This document shows, in pieces, positions 27,029-36,171 of a stretch of DNA of 64,000 bases. The stretch is from Mycolicibacterium litorale (GTDB taxonomy: Bacteria > Actinomycetota > Actinomycetes > Mycobacteriales > Mycobacteriaceae). The position numbers and the translations under genes were made by a program. The stretch is taken from the NCBI RefSeq assembly GCF_010731695.1, contig NZ_AP022586.1, positions 930,001 to 994,000 on the forward strand, given 5' to 3'. The notes under the pieces are model-generated. The model was not told the origin of the DNA. It did not search any database and saw only the letters and a program-made list of their open reading frames with translations. How positions within the stretch are numbered: position 1 is the stretch's first letter; the number at the start of each line of letters is the position of its first letter.

Positions 27029-28096
27029 ATGACCACCGTTGACGACACCACCTCGGCCGAGCAGTTCGCAGAACGCATCGTCGGCGCGCTCGACAGCGCG
27101 AGCCTGACGATCCTGCTGTCCATCGGACACCAGACCGGTCTGTTCGACACCATGGCTGAACTTCCGCCCGCCACCAGCGTCCAGATCGCCGACGCCGCAG
27201 GGCTCGACGAACGCTACGTGCGTGAGTGGCTCGGCGGGATCGCCGCCGCCCGCGTCGTGGATTACGACGCCACGGCGCAGACTTTCGCGCTGCCGCGCAG
27301 CCACGCCGCCGTCCTCACCCGCGCGGCGGGTCCGGAAAACCTCGCGCGGGTCGCCCAGTTCATCCCCCTGCTCGGTGAGGTCGAACAGAAGATCCTCGAC
27401 TGCTTCCGGCACGGCGGGGGACTGCCCTACAGCGCGTATCCGCGATTCCACACCCTGATGGCCGAGGAGAGCGGCGAGGTCTTCGACGCCGCGCTCGTCG
27501 ATGCGATCCTGCCGATGGCGGACGGTCTCCCGGAGCGGCTTCGCGCCGGCGTCGACGTCGCCGACATCGGTTGCGGCAGCGGGCACGCGATCAACGTGAT
27601 GGCGCAGGCGTTCCCGGCCAGCCGGTTCACCGGCATCGACTTCTCCGACCAGGGACTGGGCACCGGCCGCGCCGAGGCGCAGCGCCTCGGCCTGCAGAAC
27701 GCGCGGTTCGTCGCCGAGGACGTCGCCACGCTGGAGGTGACCGACGCCTACGACGTCATCACCGTGTTCGACGCGATCCACGACCAGGCGCAGCCGGCCC
27801 GGGTGCTGGCCAACATCCATCGCGCGCTGCGGCCCGGCGGGGTGTTCCTGATGGTCGACATCAAGGCCTCCAGCCGGCTCGAGGAGAACATCGGGGTGCC
27901 GATGGCGCCGTACCTCTACACCGTGTCGACCATGCACTGCATGAGCGTGTCGCTCGGCCTGGACGGCGCCGGGCTTGGCACCTGCTGGGGCCGCGAACTC
28001 GCCACCTCGATGCTGGCCGACGCCGGCTTCACCGATGTCGACGTGCGGGAGATCGAGTCGGATCCGCTGAACTTCTACTACGTCTGCCGCAAGTAA
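27029..28096 (+). CDS. Class I SAM-dependent methyltransferase, Rv2258c-like
   Basis: A 355-residue enzyme with an N-terminal winged-helix dimerisation region (about 1-120) and a C-terminal Rossmann methyltransferase domain; motif I is [16 protein letters not shown] and [10 protein letters not shown] matches motif IV. This domain order resembles M. tuberculosis Rv2258c, which is also next to mscR. The substrate is unknown; a lipophilic small molecule was suggested for that family. It follows the LuxR gene by 68 bases on the same strand. The start is supported by the leaderless -10. Confidence 0.85.
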   Translation: MTTVDDTTSAEQFAERIVGALDSASLTILLSIGHQTGLFDTMAELPPATSVQIADAAGLDERYVREWLGGIAAARVVDYDATAQTFALPRSHAAVLTRAAGPENLARVAQFIPLLGEVEQKILDCFRHGGGLPYSAYPRFHTLMAEESGEVFDAALVDAILPMADGLPERLRAGVDVADIGCGSGHAINVMAQAFPASRFTGIDFSDQGLGTGRAEAQRLGLQNARFVAEDVATLEVTDAYDVITVFDAIHDQAQPARVLANIHRALRPGGVFLMVDIKASSRLEENIGVPMAPYLYTVSTMHCMSVSLGLDGAGLGTCWGRELATSMLADAGFTDVDVREIESDPLNFYYVCRK

Positions 28097-28099
28097 CAT
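28094..28099 (+). promoter_or_regulatory. Leaderless -10 of serine hydrolase gene
   Basis: TAACAT overlaps the TAA stop of the methyltransferase gene and lies 7 bases before ATG 28107. It could be an internal promoter. Confidence 0.4.
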
Positions 28100-28106
28100 C
28101 TGCCCG

Positions 28107-28931
28107 ATGGGCGTGCTGGACGTGATCGCGGACTGGCCGGTCGACACCGCCGCCGCGGCGGTGGTCGGGTCCGACGGGGTGCTGGCCGAACACGGTGACC
28201 TCCGGCACCGCTTCCGGCTCGCGTCGGTGACCAAACCGCTGGCCGCGCGCGCCGCGCAGATCGCCGTCGAGGAAGGTGTGGTCGAACTCGCCACCGAGGC
28301 CGGGCCGCCCGGGTCCACCGTGCGGCACCTGCTCGCGCACACGTCGGGGCTGTCGATGAACTCCGACGAGACGATGTGCGAGCCCGGCGAACGCCGCGTC
28401 TACTCCAATTACGGGTTCGGGGTGCTCGCCGAGACGATCGAGCGGGCGGCGGGCATCGAGTTCGGCCGATATCTCGCCGAGGCGGTGTTCGAGCCACTCG
28501 GCATGGGCGACAGCACGCTGGACGGGGGTGCGCAGGCCGCCGGGTACGGCGCGTACTCGACCGTCGCCGATCTGGCGGCTTTCGCCGCCGACCTGTTGCG
28601 GCCGCAGTTGGTCTCGCAGGAGATGCACGACGAGGCGATCACCGTCCAGTTCCCGGGCGTCGACGGGGTGCTGCCGGGCTTCGGCGTGCAGCGCCCGAAC
28701 GACTGGGGGCTGGGCTTCGAGATCCGCGACGACAAATCTCCGCACTGGACCGGGTCGAGCAACTCGAAGCGCACTTTCGGGCATTTCGGCCAGTCAGGGA
28801 CGTTTTTGTGGGTGGATCCGGACGCCGGCCTGGCGCTCGTCGGACTCGCCGACCGCGATTTCGGCGACTGGGCGTACGAGCGCTGGCCGACGATCTCTGA
28901 TGGAGTCCTGAGAGAATTCGGGGCACACTAG
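28107..28931 (+). CDS. Serine beta-lactamase-like hydrolase, Rv2257c-like
   Basis: A 274-residue protein of the class C beta-lactamase/penicillin-binding family: SVTK is the SxxK nucleophile motif (about residue 43), YSNYG the YxN motif and HFGQSG the third motif. There is no signal peptide, so it is likely cytosolic, like the esterase-type members and unlike true beta-lactamases. It is shorter than AmpC-like enzymes (about 360). It sits 10 bases after the methyltransferase gene. Gene order agrees with Rv2258c-Rv2257c. Substrate unknown. Confidence 0.87.
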   Translation: MGVLDVIADWPVDTAAAAVVGSDGVLAEHGDLRHRFRLASVTKPLAARAAQIAVEEGVVELATEAGPPGSTVRHLLAHTSGLSMNSDETMCEPGERRVYSNYGFGVLAETIERAAGIEFGRYLAEAVFEPLGMGDSTLDGGAQAAGYGAYSTVADLAAFAADLLRPQLVSQEMHDEAITVQFPGVDGVLPGFGVQRPNDWGLGFEIRDDKSPHWTGSSNSKRTFGHFGQSGTFLWVDPDAGLALVGLADRDFGDWAYERWPTISDGVLREFGAH

Positions 28932-29038
28932 CGCAACACAGGCCTCACAAGGCACAATAAACACGCACGACACAGTTGTAATTCGGTTTCGCCAGGCCGC
29001 TTGGGGAAGACGTCCCTCGTGGAACCGAAGGAGCAGCT

Positions 29039-29551
29039 ATGCGTGCGTCGAACCAGTTCGCCGACGCGACGACAGGCGTGGTGTACGTGCACGCCTCGCC
29101 CGCGGCGGTGTGCCCACATGTCGAGTGGGCGTTGTCGTCGACCCTGTCGGCGCGCGCCAACTTGAAGTGGACCCCGCAGCCCGCCATGCCCGGGCAGCTT
29201 CGTGCTGTCACGAACTGGGTGGGCCCGGTGGGGACCGGGGCGCAGCTGGCGAACGCGCTGCGGTCCTGGTCGGTGCTGCGGTTCGAGGTCACCGAGGATC
29301 CGAGCCCGGGAGTCGACGGGCACCGCTGGTGCCACACCCCGCAGCTGGGTCTGTGGAGCGGTCCGATGAGCGCCAACGGCGACATCATGGTGACCGAGAT
29401 GCGGTTGCGCGCACTGATGGCCTCGGGTGCCGACGTGCTGGCCGCCGAACTCGACACCGTGCTCGGCACGGCGTGGGACGAGGCCCTGGAGCCCTACCGG
29501 GACGGTGGCGCGGGCGCCGAGGTCAGCTGGCTGTCGCGCGGAGTCGGGTAG
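29039..29551 (+). CDS. DUF3145 protein, Rv2256c-like
   Basis: A 170-residue conserved actinobacterial protein of unknown function. Recognised by TTGVVYVHASPAAVCPHVEW near the N-terminus and the central WCHTPQLGLWSG block, typical of DUF3145. It has no membrane segment. ATG at 29039 is preceded by AAGGAG with 5-base spacing, a strong ribosome site. It is its own transcription unit, with about 107 bases upstream and a large hairpin downstream. Confidence 0.88.
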   Translation: MRASNQFADATTGVVYVHASPAAVCPHVEWALSSTLSARANLKWTPQPAMPGQLRAVTNWVGPVGTGAQLANALRSWSVLRFEVTEDPSPGVDGHRWCHTPQLGLWSGPMSANGDIMVTEMRLRALMASGADVLAAELDTVLGTAWDEALEPYRDGGAGAEVSWLSRGVG

Positions 29552-29560
29552 CCGACGGGC

Positions 29561-29621
29561 GCGAGCGTGCGCAAACTGCCACTTGCCGGCGGCGTGTCGC
29601 GGAGCAGACACGCACGCTCGC
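29561..29621. terminator. Bidirectional hairpin between convergent genes
   Basis: GCGAGCGTGCG (29561-29571) pairs with CGCACGCTCGC (29611-29621) across 39 bases. It lies between the convergent stops at 29551 and 29623, so it may end both transcripts. The core resembles intergenic GCGAGCGTGCG repeats that I recall in mycobacteria. Confidence 0.55.
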
Positions 29622-29622
29622 G

Positions 29623-30537
29623 TTATGAGGCGGGGACCAGGATCTTCAGCGCGCGCGGCACCGCTGAGACGGTGACGGGCAGCGGGCACGCGAAGTCGCC
29701 GTCGGCGTAGGCGTTGATGCCGGGACAGTCCACCTCGATGACGCGGGCGCGGGCGGTGGTCACCTCGTCGAGGTCGACGTGCGTGCCCTTGAACACCGTG
29801 GGGAACAACCGGACCAGCCGGGTGCGCGAGGCGGAATGCACCATCGTGACGTCGAGCAGCCCGTCGCCGTGGTCGGCGTTCGGGCAGATCCGCATCCCGC
29901 CGCCGTAGGTCCGGGTGTTGCCGAAGGCGGCGAGCGTGAGCTCGGTGCGCACCTCGTCGCCGTCGTCGAAGCGCAGCCGGAAGGGCAGCAGCCGCAGCTT
30001 CGACAGCTCGGCCACCATCGCGACGTTGTAGCGCATCCGGCCGTGCGGCCAGCGCATCCGGTTGGTGCGGTCGCTGACCAGGGAATCGAACCCGGCCGCC
30101 ATCACCGTGCCGAACCACTTGTGCCCGCCTGCCGCGTCGTCGATGCGGCCGAGGTCGACGGTCTCGGTGTGCCCGTCGACGACCACATCGGCCGCCGCCT
30201 CGGGATCGCCTGTGGGCAGGCGGTATTCGCGGGCGTGGTCGTTGCCGGTGCCCGCGGGCACGATGCCCAGCGGGACGTCGCCGCGGGCCAGGGACTGCAG
30301 CGCCAGCGAGATCACCCCGTCACCCCCGACGACGACCAGCGCATCGGTCCCGCCGGCCAGCGCGTCGTCGACCAGGCGACGCGCGTGCGCGGCGTCGGTG
30401 CCGACGATCGCGCAGACATCGACCCCGCGCTGCTGGAAGCGGGCGACCGCGCGCTCGGCGGCGTGCGGTGCGTTGCCGTGGCCCGACAACGGATTCGTCA
30501 GCACCGTGACGTGGCCGATCGTCACTTGCCGGGTCAT
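29623..30537 (-). CDS. Diacylglycerol/lipid kinase, Rv2252-like
   Basis: A 304-residue DAGK catalytic-domain protein. NPLSGHG (residues 15-21), VVGGDGVISLALQ and PAGTGNDHARE mark the nucleotide site of the YegS/DgkB family. In M. tuberculosis the homologue Rv2252 makes phosphatidic acid and influences phosphatidylinositol mannoside synthesis. ATG at 30537 overlaps the stop of the FAD oxidase gene (ATGA), so both come from one message. It is likely to act at the inner membrane face. Confidence 0.9.
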   Translation of the reverse strand: MTRQVTIGHVTVLTNPLSGHGNAPHAAERAVARFQQRGVDVCAIVGTDAAHARRLVDDALAGGTDALVVVGGDGVISLALQSLARGDVPLGIVPAGTGNDHAREYRLPTGDPEAAADVVVDGHTETVDLGRIDDAAGGHKWFGTVMAAGFDSLVSDRTNRMRWPHGRMRYNVAMVAELSKLRLLPFRLRFDDGDEVRTELTLAAFGNTRTYGGGMRICPNADHGDGLLDVTMVHSASRTRLVRLFPTVFKGTHVDLDEVTTARARVIEVDCPGINAYADGDFACPLPVTVSAVPRALKILVPAS

Positions 30538-32165
30538 GGAATCAGCTTGCCCGGGTTCAGGATTCCGGCCGGGTCGACCGCCGCCTTGACCGCGCGCAGG
30601 ATCTCGGCGCCGAGGTCGCCGATCTCGTCGCGCATCCAGGGCCGGTGATCGGCGCCCACCGCATGGTGGTGGGTGATGGTGCCGCCCGCACGCACGATCG
30701 CCTGTGACGCCGCGGCTTTGGCGGTGCGCCACTGCTCGATCGGGTTGCCGCGCTGGGCGGCGACGACGGTGAAGTACAGCGACGCGCCGGTCGGATACAC
30801 GTGCGAGATATGACACAGCACCAGCGCCGAGGTCCCCGACGCGGTGAGCGCATCGGTGAGCGCCTGGGTGACCGCGGCTTTGAGGGCCGGGATGTTCGAC
30901 CACGTGGTCGCCGTCTCGAGTGTCTCGCACAGCGCGCCGGCGGACAGCAGCGAATCACGCAGATACGGCGCCCCGAACCGCCCGTGCTCCCACGCCTTGG
31001 CGGGTTCCTCGCCCAGCGAGGCGCCGCCGTGTGCCAGCAGCAGCGCACGGGTCTCGGCGTGCCTGCTCTCGGCGTGGGCGGCGGTGCCCTCGAACACCGT
31101 CACCGCCAGACATCCGCCGGTGATGGTCTGTTCGCCGATGGTTTCGGTGGTGGCGAGGTTGACGGCGGTCTCGGCCTCGTCGGACAGCCGGATCACCGTC
31201 GGCCCGCTGCCGGTCTGGGTCACCGCGCGCAAAGCCGTTGCGCCCGTGGCGAAGTCGGGGAACGACCAGGCCTCGTAGCGCGTGACCTCGGGGATCGGGT
31301 GCACCCGCAGCCGCACCCGGGTGATGACACCGAACACGCCCTCCGAGCCGACGAGCAGCTGACGCAGGTCCGGACCGGCCGCCGACGCCGGGGCGCGGCC
31401 GACGTCCAGGACGCCGGCGGGGGTGACGGCACGCACCCCGCGCACCATGTCGTCGAAGCGGCCGTAGCCGGCCGAATCCTGCCCCGACGACCGCGTCGCG
31501 GCGAATCCGCCGATCGTGGCGTAACAGAAGCTCTGCGGGAAATGGCCGAGGGAGAAGCCCTGTTCGCCCAGGAGGCGTTCGGCGTCCGGCCCGGTGACGC
31601 CCGCGCCGAGTTCGGCCTCGCCGGAGACCTCGTCGAGCCAGTGCAGCGCGTCGAGCCGGCGCAGATCGAGCGAAACCACGGCCGCGAAGTCGCCGCGGAT
31701 CGGATCGAGCCCACCCACCACGCTGGTGCCCCCGCCGAACGGCACCACGGCGATCCCGTGCACGCCGCAATATCGCAGGATCTCGGCGATCTGGCCCTCG
31801 TCGGCCGGGATCAGCACCGCGTCCGGTGCGTCCTGCCGGGCGGGGTCCCGCCGGCGCAGCAGGTCGAGCGTGGACTTGCCGCCGGCGTGCAGGAGCCGGC
31901 CGACGTCGTCGACCAGGCAGTACCGCTCGCCGACGATGCCGGCCAACGCCGCGTGGTCGTCGCGGGAGAGCGCCGACGGGCGGACGGTCACGTCCTCGAC
32001 GCCGAGCGGCGCCGTCTCCCCTCGGACTCCCCGGGTGACGCCGAGTGCCTGTTCGAGAAGTGACCGGATGCCGTCGGACAGCGGTTTGGCGGCGGCCGCG
32101 TCCCCCCAGGCATCCCACTTCATGGGGGGAAGGAGGTCGGCGGGATGGTCGGATCGGCCTGACAT
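30534..32165 (-). CDS. FAD-linked oxidase, AGPS/ADHAPS-like, Rv2251-like
   Basis: A 543-residue flavoprotein of the VAO family. PFGGGTSVVGG and HFPQSFCYATIGGFAATRSSG form the FAD-binding part; the C-terminal HHHAVGADHRPW is close to alkyl-dihydroxyacetonephosphate synthase, the ether-lipid enzyme. DLLPPMKWDAWG near the N-terminus also matches that family. Whether it makes ether lipids or oxidises a hydroxyacid is not decided; co-transcription with a lipid kinase and divergence from glpD favour lipid or glycerol metabolism. ATG at 32165 has a -10-like TACTGT just upstream, so it is likely leaderless. Confidence 0.85.
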   Translation of the reverse strand: MSGRSDHPADLLPPMKWDAWGDAAAAKPLSDGIRSLLEQALGVTRGVRGETAPLGVEDVTVRPSALSRDDHAALAGIVGERYCLVDDVGRLLHAGGKSTLDLLRRRDPARQDAPDAVLIPADEGQIAEILRYCGVHGIAVVPFGGGTSVVGGLDPIRGDFAAVVSLDLRRLDALHWLDEVSGEAELGAGVTGPDAERLLGEQGFSLGHFPQSFCYATIGGFAATRSSGQDSAGYGRFDDMVRGVRAVTPAGVLDVGRAPASAAGPDLRQLLVGSEGVFGVITRVRLRVHPIPEVTRYEAWSFPDFATGATALRAVTQTGSGPTVIRLSDEAETAVNLATTETIGEQTITGGCLAVTVFEGTAAHAESRHAETRALLLAHGGASLGEEPAKAWEHGRFGAPYLRDSLLSAGALCETLETATTWSNIPALKAAVTQALTDALTASGTSALVLCHISHVYPTGASLYFTVVAAQRGNPIEQWRTAKAAASQAIVRAGGTITHHHAVGADHRPWMRDEIGDLGAEILRAVKAAVDPAGILNPGKLIP

Positions 32166-32169
32166 GCGT

Positions 32170-32176
32170 TACAGTA
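32170..32176. promoter_or_regulatory. Overlapping divergent -10 elements
   Basis: Plus strand TACAGT (32170-32175) lies 7 bases before ATG 32183; minus strand TACTGT (32171-32176) lies 5 bases before ATG 32165. Both fit TANNNT and almost coincide, so polymerase bound for one gene should exclude the other. The TetR product is the natural candidate to act here. Confidence 0.55.
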
Positions 32177-32182
32177 TTACAC

Positions 32183-32764
32183 ATGGTGTCAATCCGTAAG
32201 GATGCTCCGCGGTCGGTGGAGGAGCGCATCCTCGACGCCGCCGCGGCGTGCGTCGTGGCGTACGGGGTCAATCGGGTGACGCTCGCCGAGATCGCCCGCC
32301 GCGCGCGAGTGAGCCGACCCACCATCTACCGCCGCTGGCGCGACACCGACGCGGTTCTCGCCGCCCTGCTGACCGCCCGCATCGCCGGCGTGCTCGATGC
32401 CGCCCCCGGGGACGGGGTCGGCCGCCGATCGCTGGTCGACCGGATCGTGCGGGTGGGGGAGAAGCTGCGCAACGACGAGATCGTGATGTCGGTGATCCAC
32501 AGCGCCCCGGAACTGGCGATGGTCTACATCACCGAACGGCTCGGCACCAGCCAGCAGATCCTCATCGACGCGCTGGCAGGCGAGATCAGGAGCGCCCAGG
32601 ACGACGGCAGCGTCCGCCCCGGGGAGCCCCGCCAACTCGCGGCGATGTGCCTGCTGATCACCCAGTCCACGATCCAGTCCGCGCAGATGGTGGCCCCGCT
32701 GCTCGACGCCGAGAGCCTCTCGGCCGAACTCGCGCACTCGCTGAACGGATACCTGCGCCCGTGA
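32183..32764 (+). CDS. TetR-family regulator, Rv2250c-like
   Basis: A 193-residue repressor. The N-terminal helix-turn-helix is clear: ILDAAAACVVAYGVNRVTLA then VSRPTIYRRWRDTD. The C-terminal ligand domain is variable. GlpD follows with a GTGA overlap, so both are made from one message; the AGPS-like oxidase is divergent. It probably represses its own operon and the oxidase through the shared 17-bp region. ATG 32183 appears leaderless. Inducer unknown. Confidence 0.9.
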   Translation: MVSIRKDAPRSVEERILDAAAACVVAYGVNRVTLAEIARRARVSRPTIYRRWRDTDAVLAALLTARIAGVLDAAPGDGVGRRSLVDRIVRVGEKLRNDEIVMSVIHSAPELAMVYITERLGTSQQILIDALAGEIRSAQDDGSVRPGEPRQLAAMCLLITQSTIQSAQMVAPLLDAESLSAELAHSLNGYLRP

Positions 32765-34317
32765 CCGCCACCTCCGAGGCGGCCCGCCGCGCGGCGCTGA
32801 ACGCGGCCCGCCGCAGGGCGGAACTGGAAGCCCTCGCCGCCGGCGCCGCCATCGACGTCGTGGTGATCGGCGGCGGCATCACCGGCACCGGTATCGCACT
32901 GGACGCCGCGAGCCGCGGCCTGTCGGTGGTGCTGGTCGAGAAACACGATCTCGCGTTCGGCACCAGCCGCTGGAGCTCCAAACTCGTCCACGGCGGGTTG
33001 CGCTACCTTGCCAGCGGCAACGTCGGGATCGCCAGGCGCAGCGCGATCGAACGCGGAATCCTGATGACCCGCAACGCTCCTCACCTCGTATCCGCGATGC
33101 CACAGCTGGTGCCCCTGCTGCCCGAGATGGGCTCCTCGGCGCGGGCGCTGGTCCGCGCCGGCTTCCTCGCCGGCGACGGGCTGCGCCGGTTGGCGGGTAC
33201 GCCCGCCTCGACGCTGCCCCGCTCACGCCGGGTCACCGCGCAGCGCGCCGCCCACCTCGTCCCCGCCGTCCGCCGCGACGGGCTCGACGGCGCGTTCCTC
33301 GCCTACGACGGTCAGCTGATCGACGACGCCCGGCTGGTGACCGCGGTCGCCCGCACCGCCGCCCAGCACGGCGCACGCATCCTCACCCGGGTCGGCGCCT
33401 CACACGCCACGGCCACCTCGGTCCGGCTCACCGACCGGTGCAGTGGCGACTCCTTCGACGTCACGGCCCGCGCGGTGGTCAACGCCGCGGGCGTGTGGGC
33501 CGCCGACGTCGACGACACGCTGCGCCTGCGGCCCTCGCGCGGCACACACCTGGTGTTCGACGCCGCCGCCTTCGGCCACCCAGCCGCCGCGCTGACCATC
33601 CCGATTCCCGGTGCGCTCAACCGCTTCGTCTTCGCGATGCCCGAACAACTCGGCCGGGTCTACCTGGGACTGACCGACGAGGCGGCGCCCGGGCCGATAC
33701 CCGATGTGCCCCAACCGAGTCCGCAGGAGGTCGCCTTCCTGCTCGACACCGTCAACACCGCGCTCGAGACGGCGCTGACCGAGGCCGACGTGCTGGGCGC
33801 CTACGCCGGGCTGCGCCCGTTGATCGACACCGGCGGGGGCAGCACAGCCGACCTCTCGCGCGACCACGCCGTCACCGAATCGCCGTCGGGCGTGATCAGT
33901 GTGATCGGCGGCAAACTCACCGAGTACCGGTTCATGGCGCAGGACGTCCTCGACCGGGCGATCGCGCTGCGCGGCCTGTCCGCCGGACCCTGCCGCACCC
34001 GCAACCTGCCGTTGGTGGGGGCGCCGGCCAACCCGGTGTCGACGCTGCGCGCGCAGGCCGAACTGCCCGGCTCACTGGTCGCCCGCTACGGCGCCGAGGC
34101 GCCCCACGTGCTCGCCCAGGCTCGCTGCGAGCGGCCGACCGCGCCGGTGGCCGAGGGGATCGACGTCACCCGCGCCGAATTCGAGTACGCGGTCTCCCAC
34201 GAGGGCGCGATGACCGTGGGGGACATCCTCGACCGCCGCACCCGCATCGGGCTCGTCGCCGCCGATCGCGAGCGGGCGCTGCCCGCGGCCGAGGAGTTCG
34301 TCGCCCCACTCGACTGA
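32761..34317 (+). CDS. glpD1: Glycerol-3-phosphate dehydrogenase, FAD-dependent
   Basis: A 518-residue membrane-associated respiratory enzyme that oxidises glycerol-3-phosphate to dihydroxyacetone phosphate and passes electrons to quinone. FAD motif VVIGGGITGTGIALDAASRG (about 35-54), GTSRWSSKLVHGGLRYL and the conserved GGKLTEYR match GlpD. GTG at 32761 overlaps the tetR stop. The tetR-glpD1 pair matches M. tuberculosis Rv2250c-Rv2249c. The permease starts directly after its stop. Confidence 0.92.
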   Translation: MTATSEAARRAALNAARRRAELEALAAGAAIDVVVIGGGITGTGIALDAASRGLSVVLVEKHDLAFGTSRWSSKLVHGGLRYLASGNVGIARRSAIERGILMTRNAPHLVSAMPQLVPLLPEMGSSARALVRAGFLAGDGLRRLAGTPASTLPRSRRVTAQRAAHLVPAVRRDGLDGAFLAYDGQLIDDARLVTAVARTAAQHGARILTRVGASHATATSVRLTDRCSGDSFDVTARAVVNAAGVWAADVDDTLRLRPSRGTHLVFDAAAFGHPAAALTIPIPGALNRFVFAMPEQLGRVYLGLTDEAAPGPIPDVPQPSPQEVAFLLDTVNTALETALTEADVLGAYAGLRPLIDTGGGSTADLSRDHAVTESPSGVISVIGGKLTEYRFMAQDVLDRAIALRGLSAGPCRTRNLPLVGAPANPVSTLRAQAELPGSLVARYGAEAPHVLAQARCERPTAPVAEGIDVTRAEFEYAVSHEGAMTVGDILDRRTRIGLVAADRERALPAAEEFVAPLD

Positions 34318-36171
34318 GTGACTCAGCTCACATCTGGGTACTCGTCGCTGATGACAGCAGCACCCACCCTCAAGAAGGCGCTGAATCAGCGCCAACTGCG
34401 GATGATCGCGATCGGCGGGGTCATCGGCGCCGGACTCTTCGTGGGGTCCGGAGTGGTGATCGCCGATACCGGTCCCGGCTCCTTCATCACCTACGCGATG
34501 AGCGGTGTGCTCATCATCATGGTGATGCGGATGCTCGCCGAGATGGCGGTGGCCAATCCGTCCACCGGTTCGTTCGCCGACTACTCGCGCAACGCGCTGG
34601 GCAACTGGGCGGGGTTCTCCGTCGGCTGGCTCTACTGGTACTTCTGGGTCATCGTGGTCGGATTCGAGGCGATCGCCGGCGCCAAGATCATCCAGTACTG
34701 GGTCGACGTCCCGCTGTGGGCGTCCGCGCTGGTCTTCATGATCCTGATGACGGCGACCAACCTGTTCTCCGTGAAGTCCTATGGCGAATTCGAGTTCTGG
34801 TTCGCCGGCATCAAGGTCGCCGCCATCCTGGCGTTCATCGCGCTCGGCGCGCTCTTCGTGCTGGGGTTGTGGCCGGGCAAGGACGCCGACTTCTCGAACC
34901 TCACCGACCACGGCGGCTTCATGCCGATGGGCTTCAGCGTGATCACCGTGGGGATCGTGACGGTGATCTTCTCGATGGTGGGCGCCGAGATCGCGACGAT
35001 CGCCGCCGCGGAGTCCGCCGATCCCGAACGGGCGGTCGCCAAGGCCGCGAACTCGGTGATCGTGCGCATCCTGCTGTTCTACGTGGGGTCGGCGCTGCTG
35101 CTGGTCACGATCCTTCCGTGGAACGACGAGGGCATCGCCGCATCGCCGTTCGTCGCGGCGTTCACCGAGATGGGCATCCCCTACGCCGACCACGTGATGA
35201 ACGCCGTGGTGCTCACGGCCGTGCTGAGCTGTCTGAATTCCGGCATGTACACCGCGTCGCGGATGCTCTTCGTCCTCGCAGCGCGGCGGGAGGCGCCACC
35301 GCAACTGGTGCGGGTGACCCGCAGGGGAGTGCCGGCCATCGCCATCCTCGCGTCGTCGGTGGTCGGTTTCCTGTGCGTGATCGCCGCGGCGGTCTCGCCG
35401 GACACGATCTTCGCGTTCCTGCTCAACTCCAGCGGCGCGATCATCCTGTTCGTCTACCTGCTGATCGCGGTCTCGGAGATCGTATTGCGCCGCCGCACAC
35501 CGGATTCCCGGCTGAAGGTGAAGATGTGGCTGTTCCCGGTGCTGTCGGTGCTGACCGCCCTGGGCATCGTGGCGATCCTGGTGCAGATGTTCATCGACGA
35601 CGCGCTGCGCTCGCAGCTGGTGCTGAGCCTGTTGTCGTGGGCGGTGGTGCTGCTGCTCTACTTCGCGAACAAGATGTTCCTCAAGCGGCGGCCGACCGCC
35701 CCGGACGTCTCCGGCACGGGGAAGCCGCACCGCGTGGTGGTGCTGGCCAACCAGACCGTGGACTCCGCCGAGCTGCTCGAGGAACTGCACCGCATCGGCG
35801 TGGACCGCGAGACCACCTTCTACGTCGTGGTGCCGGTCAGCCCGATCGAGACCGGGACGGCGGCCACCCACGGTCCCCTCGACGTCGAGGAGGCCACCCA
35901 GCGAGCCGCGTCGGAACGCCTCGAACACACGCTGGAAACGTTGCGCGGCCACGATTTCAGCGCTGAGGGAAGACTCGGGGACTACCGGCCGCTGCGGGCG
36001 CTGTCCGAGGCCGTCGAGGAGTTCGAGCCCGACCAGATCGTGGTCTCGACACTGCCGCCCGAACAGTCGGTGTGGCAACGCTTCGACGTCGTCGACCGCG
36101 CCCGCGCACAACACAAGGTGCCCGTGACCCACGTGGTCGCCACCACGGTCGAAGCCGCCCCCACACCATGA
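34318..36171 (+). CDS. APC amino-acid permease with C-terminal USP-like domain
   Basis: A 617-residue inner-membrane permease with about twelve spans (residues 15-460). IGGVIGAGLFVGSG, GEFEFWFAGIKVAAI and the general pattern match GabP/CycA-type amino-acid permeases. Residues 475-617 form a soluble domain like universal stress proteins (HRVVVLANQTVDS start, DQIVVSTLPPEQSVWQ end), perhaps a nucleotide-sensing gate. The start is uncertain: GTG 34318 directly follows the glpD1 stop, while ATG 34351 gives a normal permease N-terminus; neither has a good ribosome site. Substrate not determined. The stop overlaps the next gene's start. Confidence 0.85.
   Translation: MTQLTSGYSSLMTAAPTLKKALNQRQLRMIAIGGVIGAGLFVGSGVVIADTGPGSFITYAMSGVLIIMVMRMLAEMAVANPSTGSFADYSRNALGNWAGFSVGWLYWYFWVIVVGFEAIAGAKIIQYWVDVPLWASALVFMILMTATNLFSVKSYGEFEFWFAGIKVAAILAFIALGALFVLGLWPGKDADFSNLTDHGGFMPMGFSVITVGIVTVIFSMVGAEIATIAAAESADPERAVAKAANSVIVRILLFYVGSALLLVTILPWNDEGIAASPFVAAFTEMGIPYADHVMNAVVLTAVLSCLNSGMYTASRMLFVLAARREAPPQLVRVTRRGVPAIAILASSVVGFLCVIAAAVSPDTIFAFLLNSSGAIILFVYLLIAVSEIVLRRRTPDSRLKVKMWLFPVLSVLTALGIVAILVQMFIDDALRSQLVLSLLSWAVVLLLYFANKMFLKRRPTAPDVSGTGKPHRVVVLANQTVDSAELLEELHRIGVDRETTFYVVVPVSPIETGTAATHGPLDVEEATQRAASERLEHTLETLRGHDFSAEGRLGDYRPLRALSEAVEEFEPDQIVVSTLPPEQSVWQRFDVVDRARAQHKVPVTHVVATTVEAAPTP

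Noticed and set aside
28107..28931. Serine hydrolase as a beta-lactam resistance gene
   Set aside because: It has SxxK and YxN but no signal peptide and is shorter than class C beta-lactamases; esterase-type relatives are more likely.
34072..36132. 686-codon minus-strand open frame opposite the permease
   Set aside because: His/Asp/Arg-rich shadow without start signals, antisense to glpD1 and the permease.
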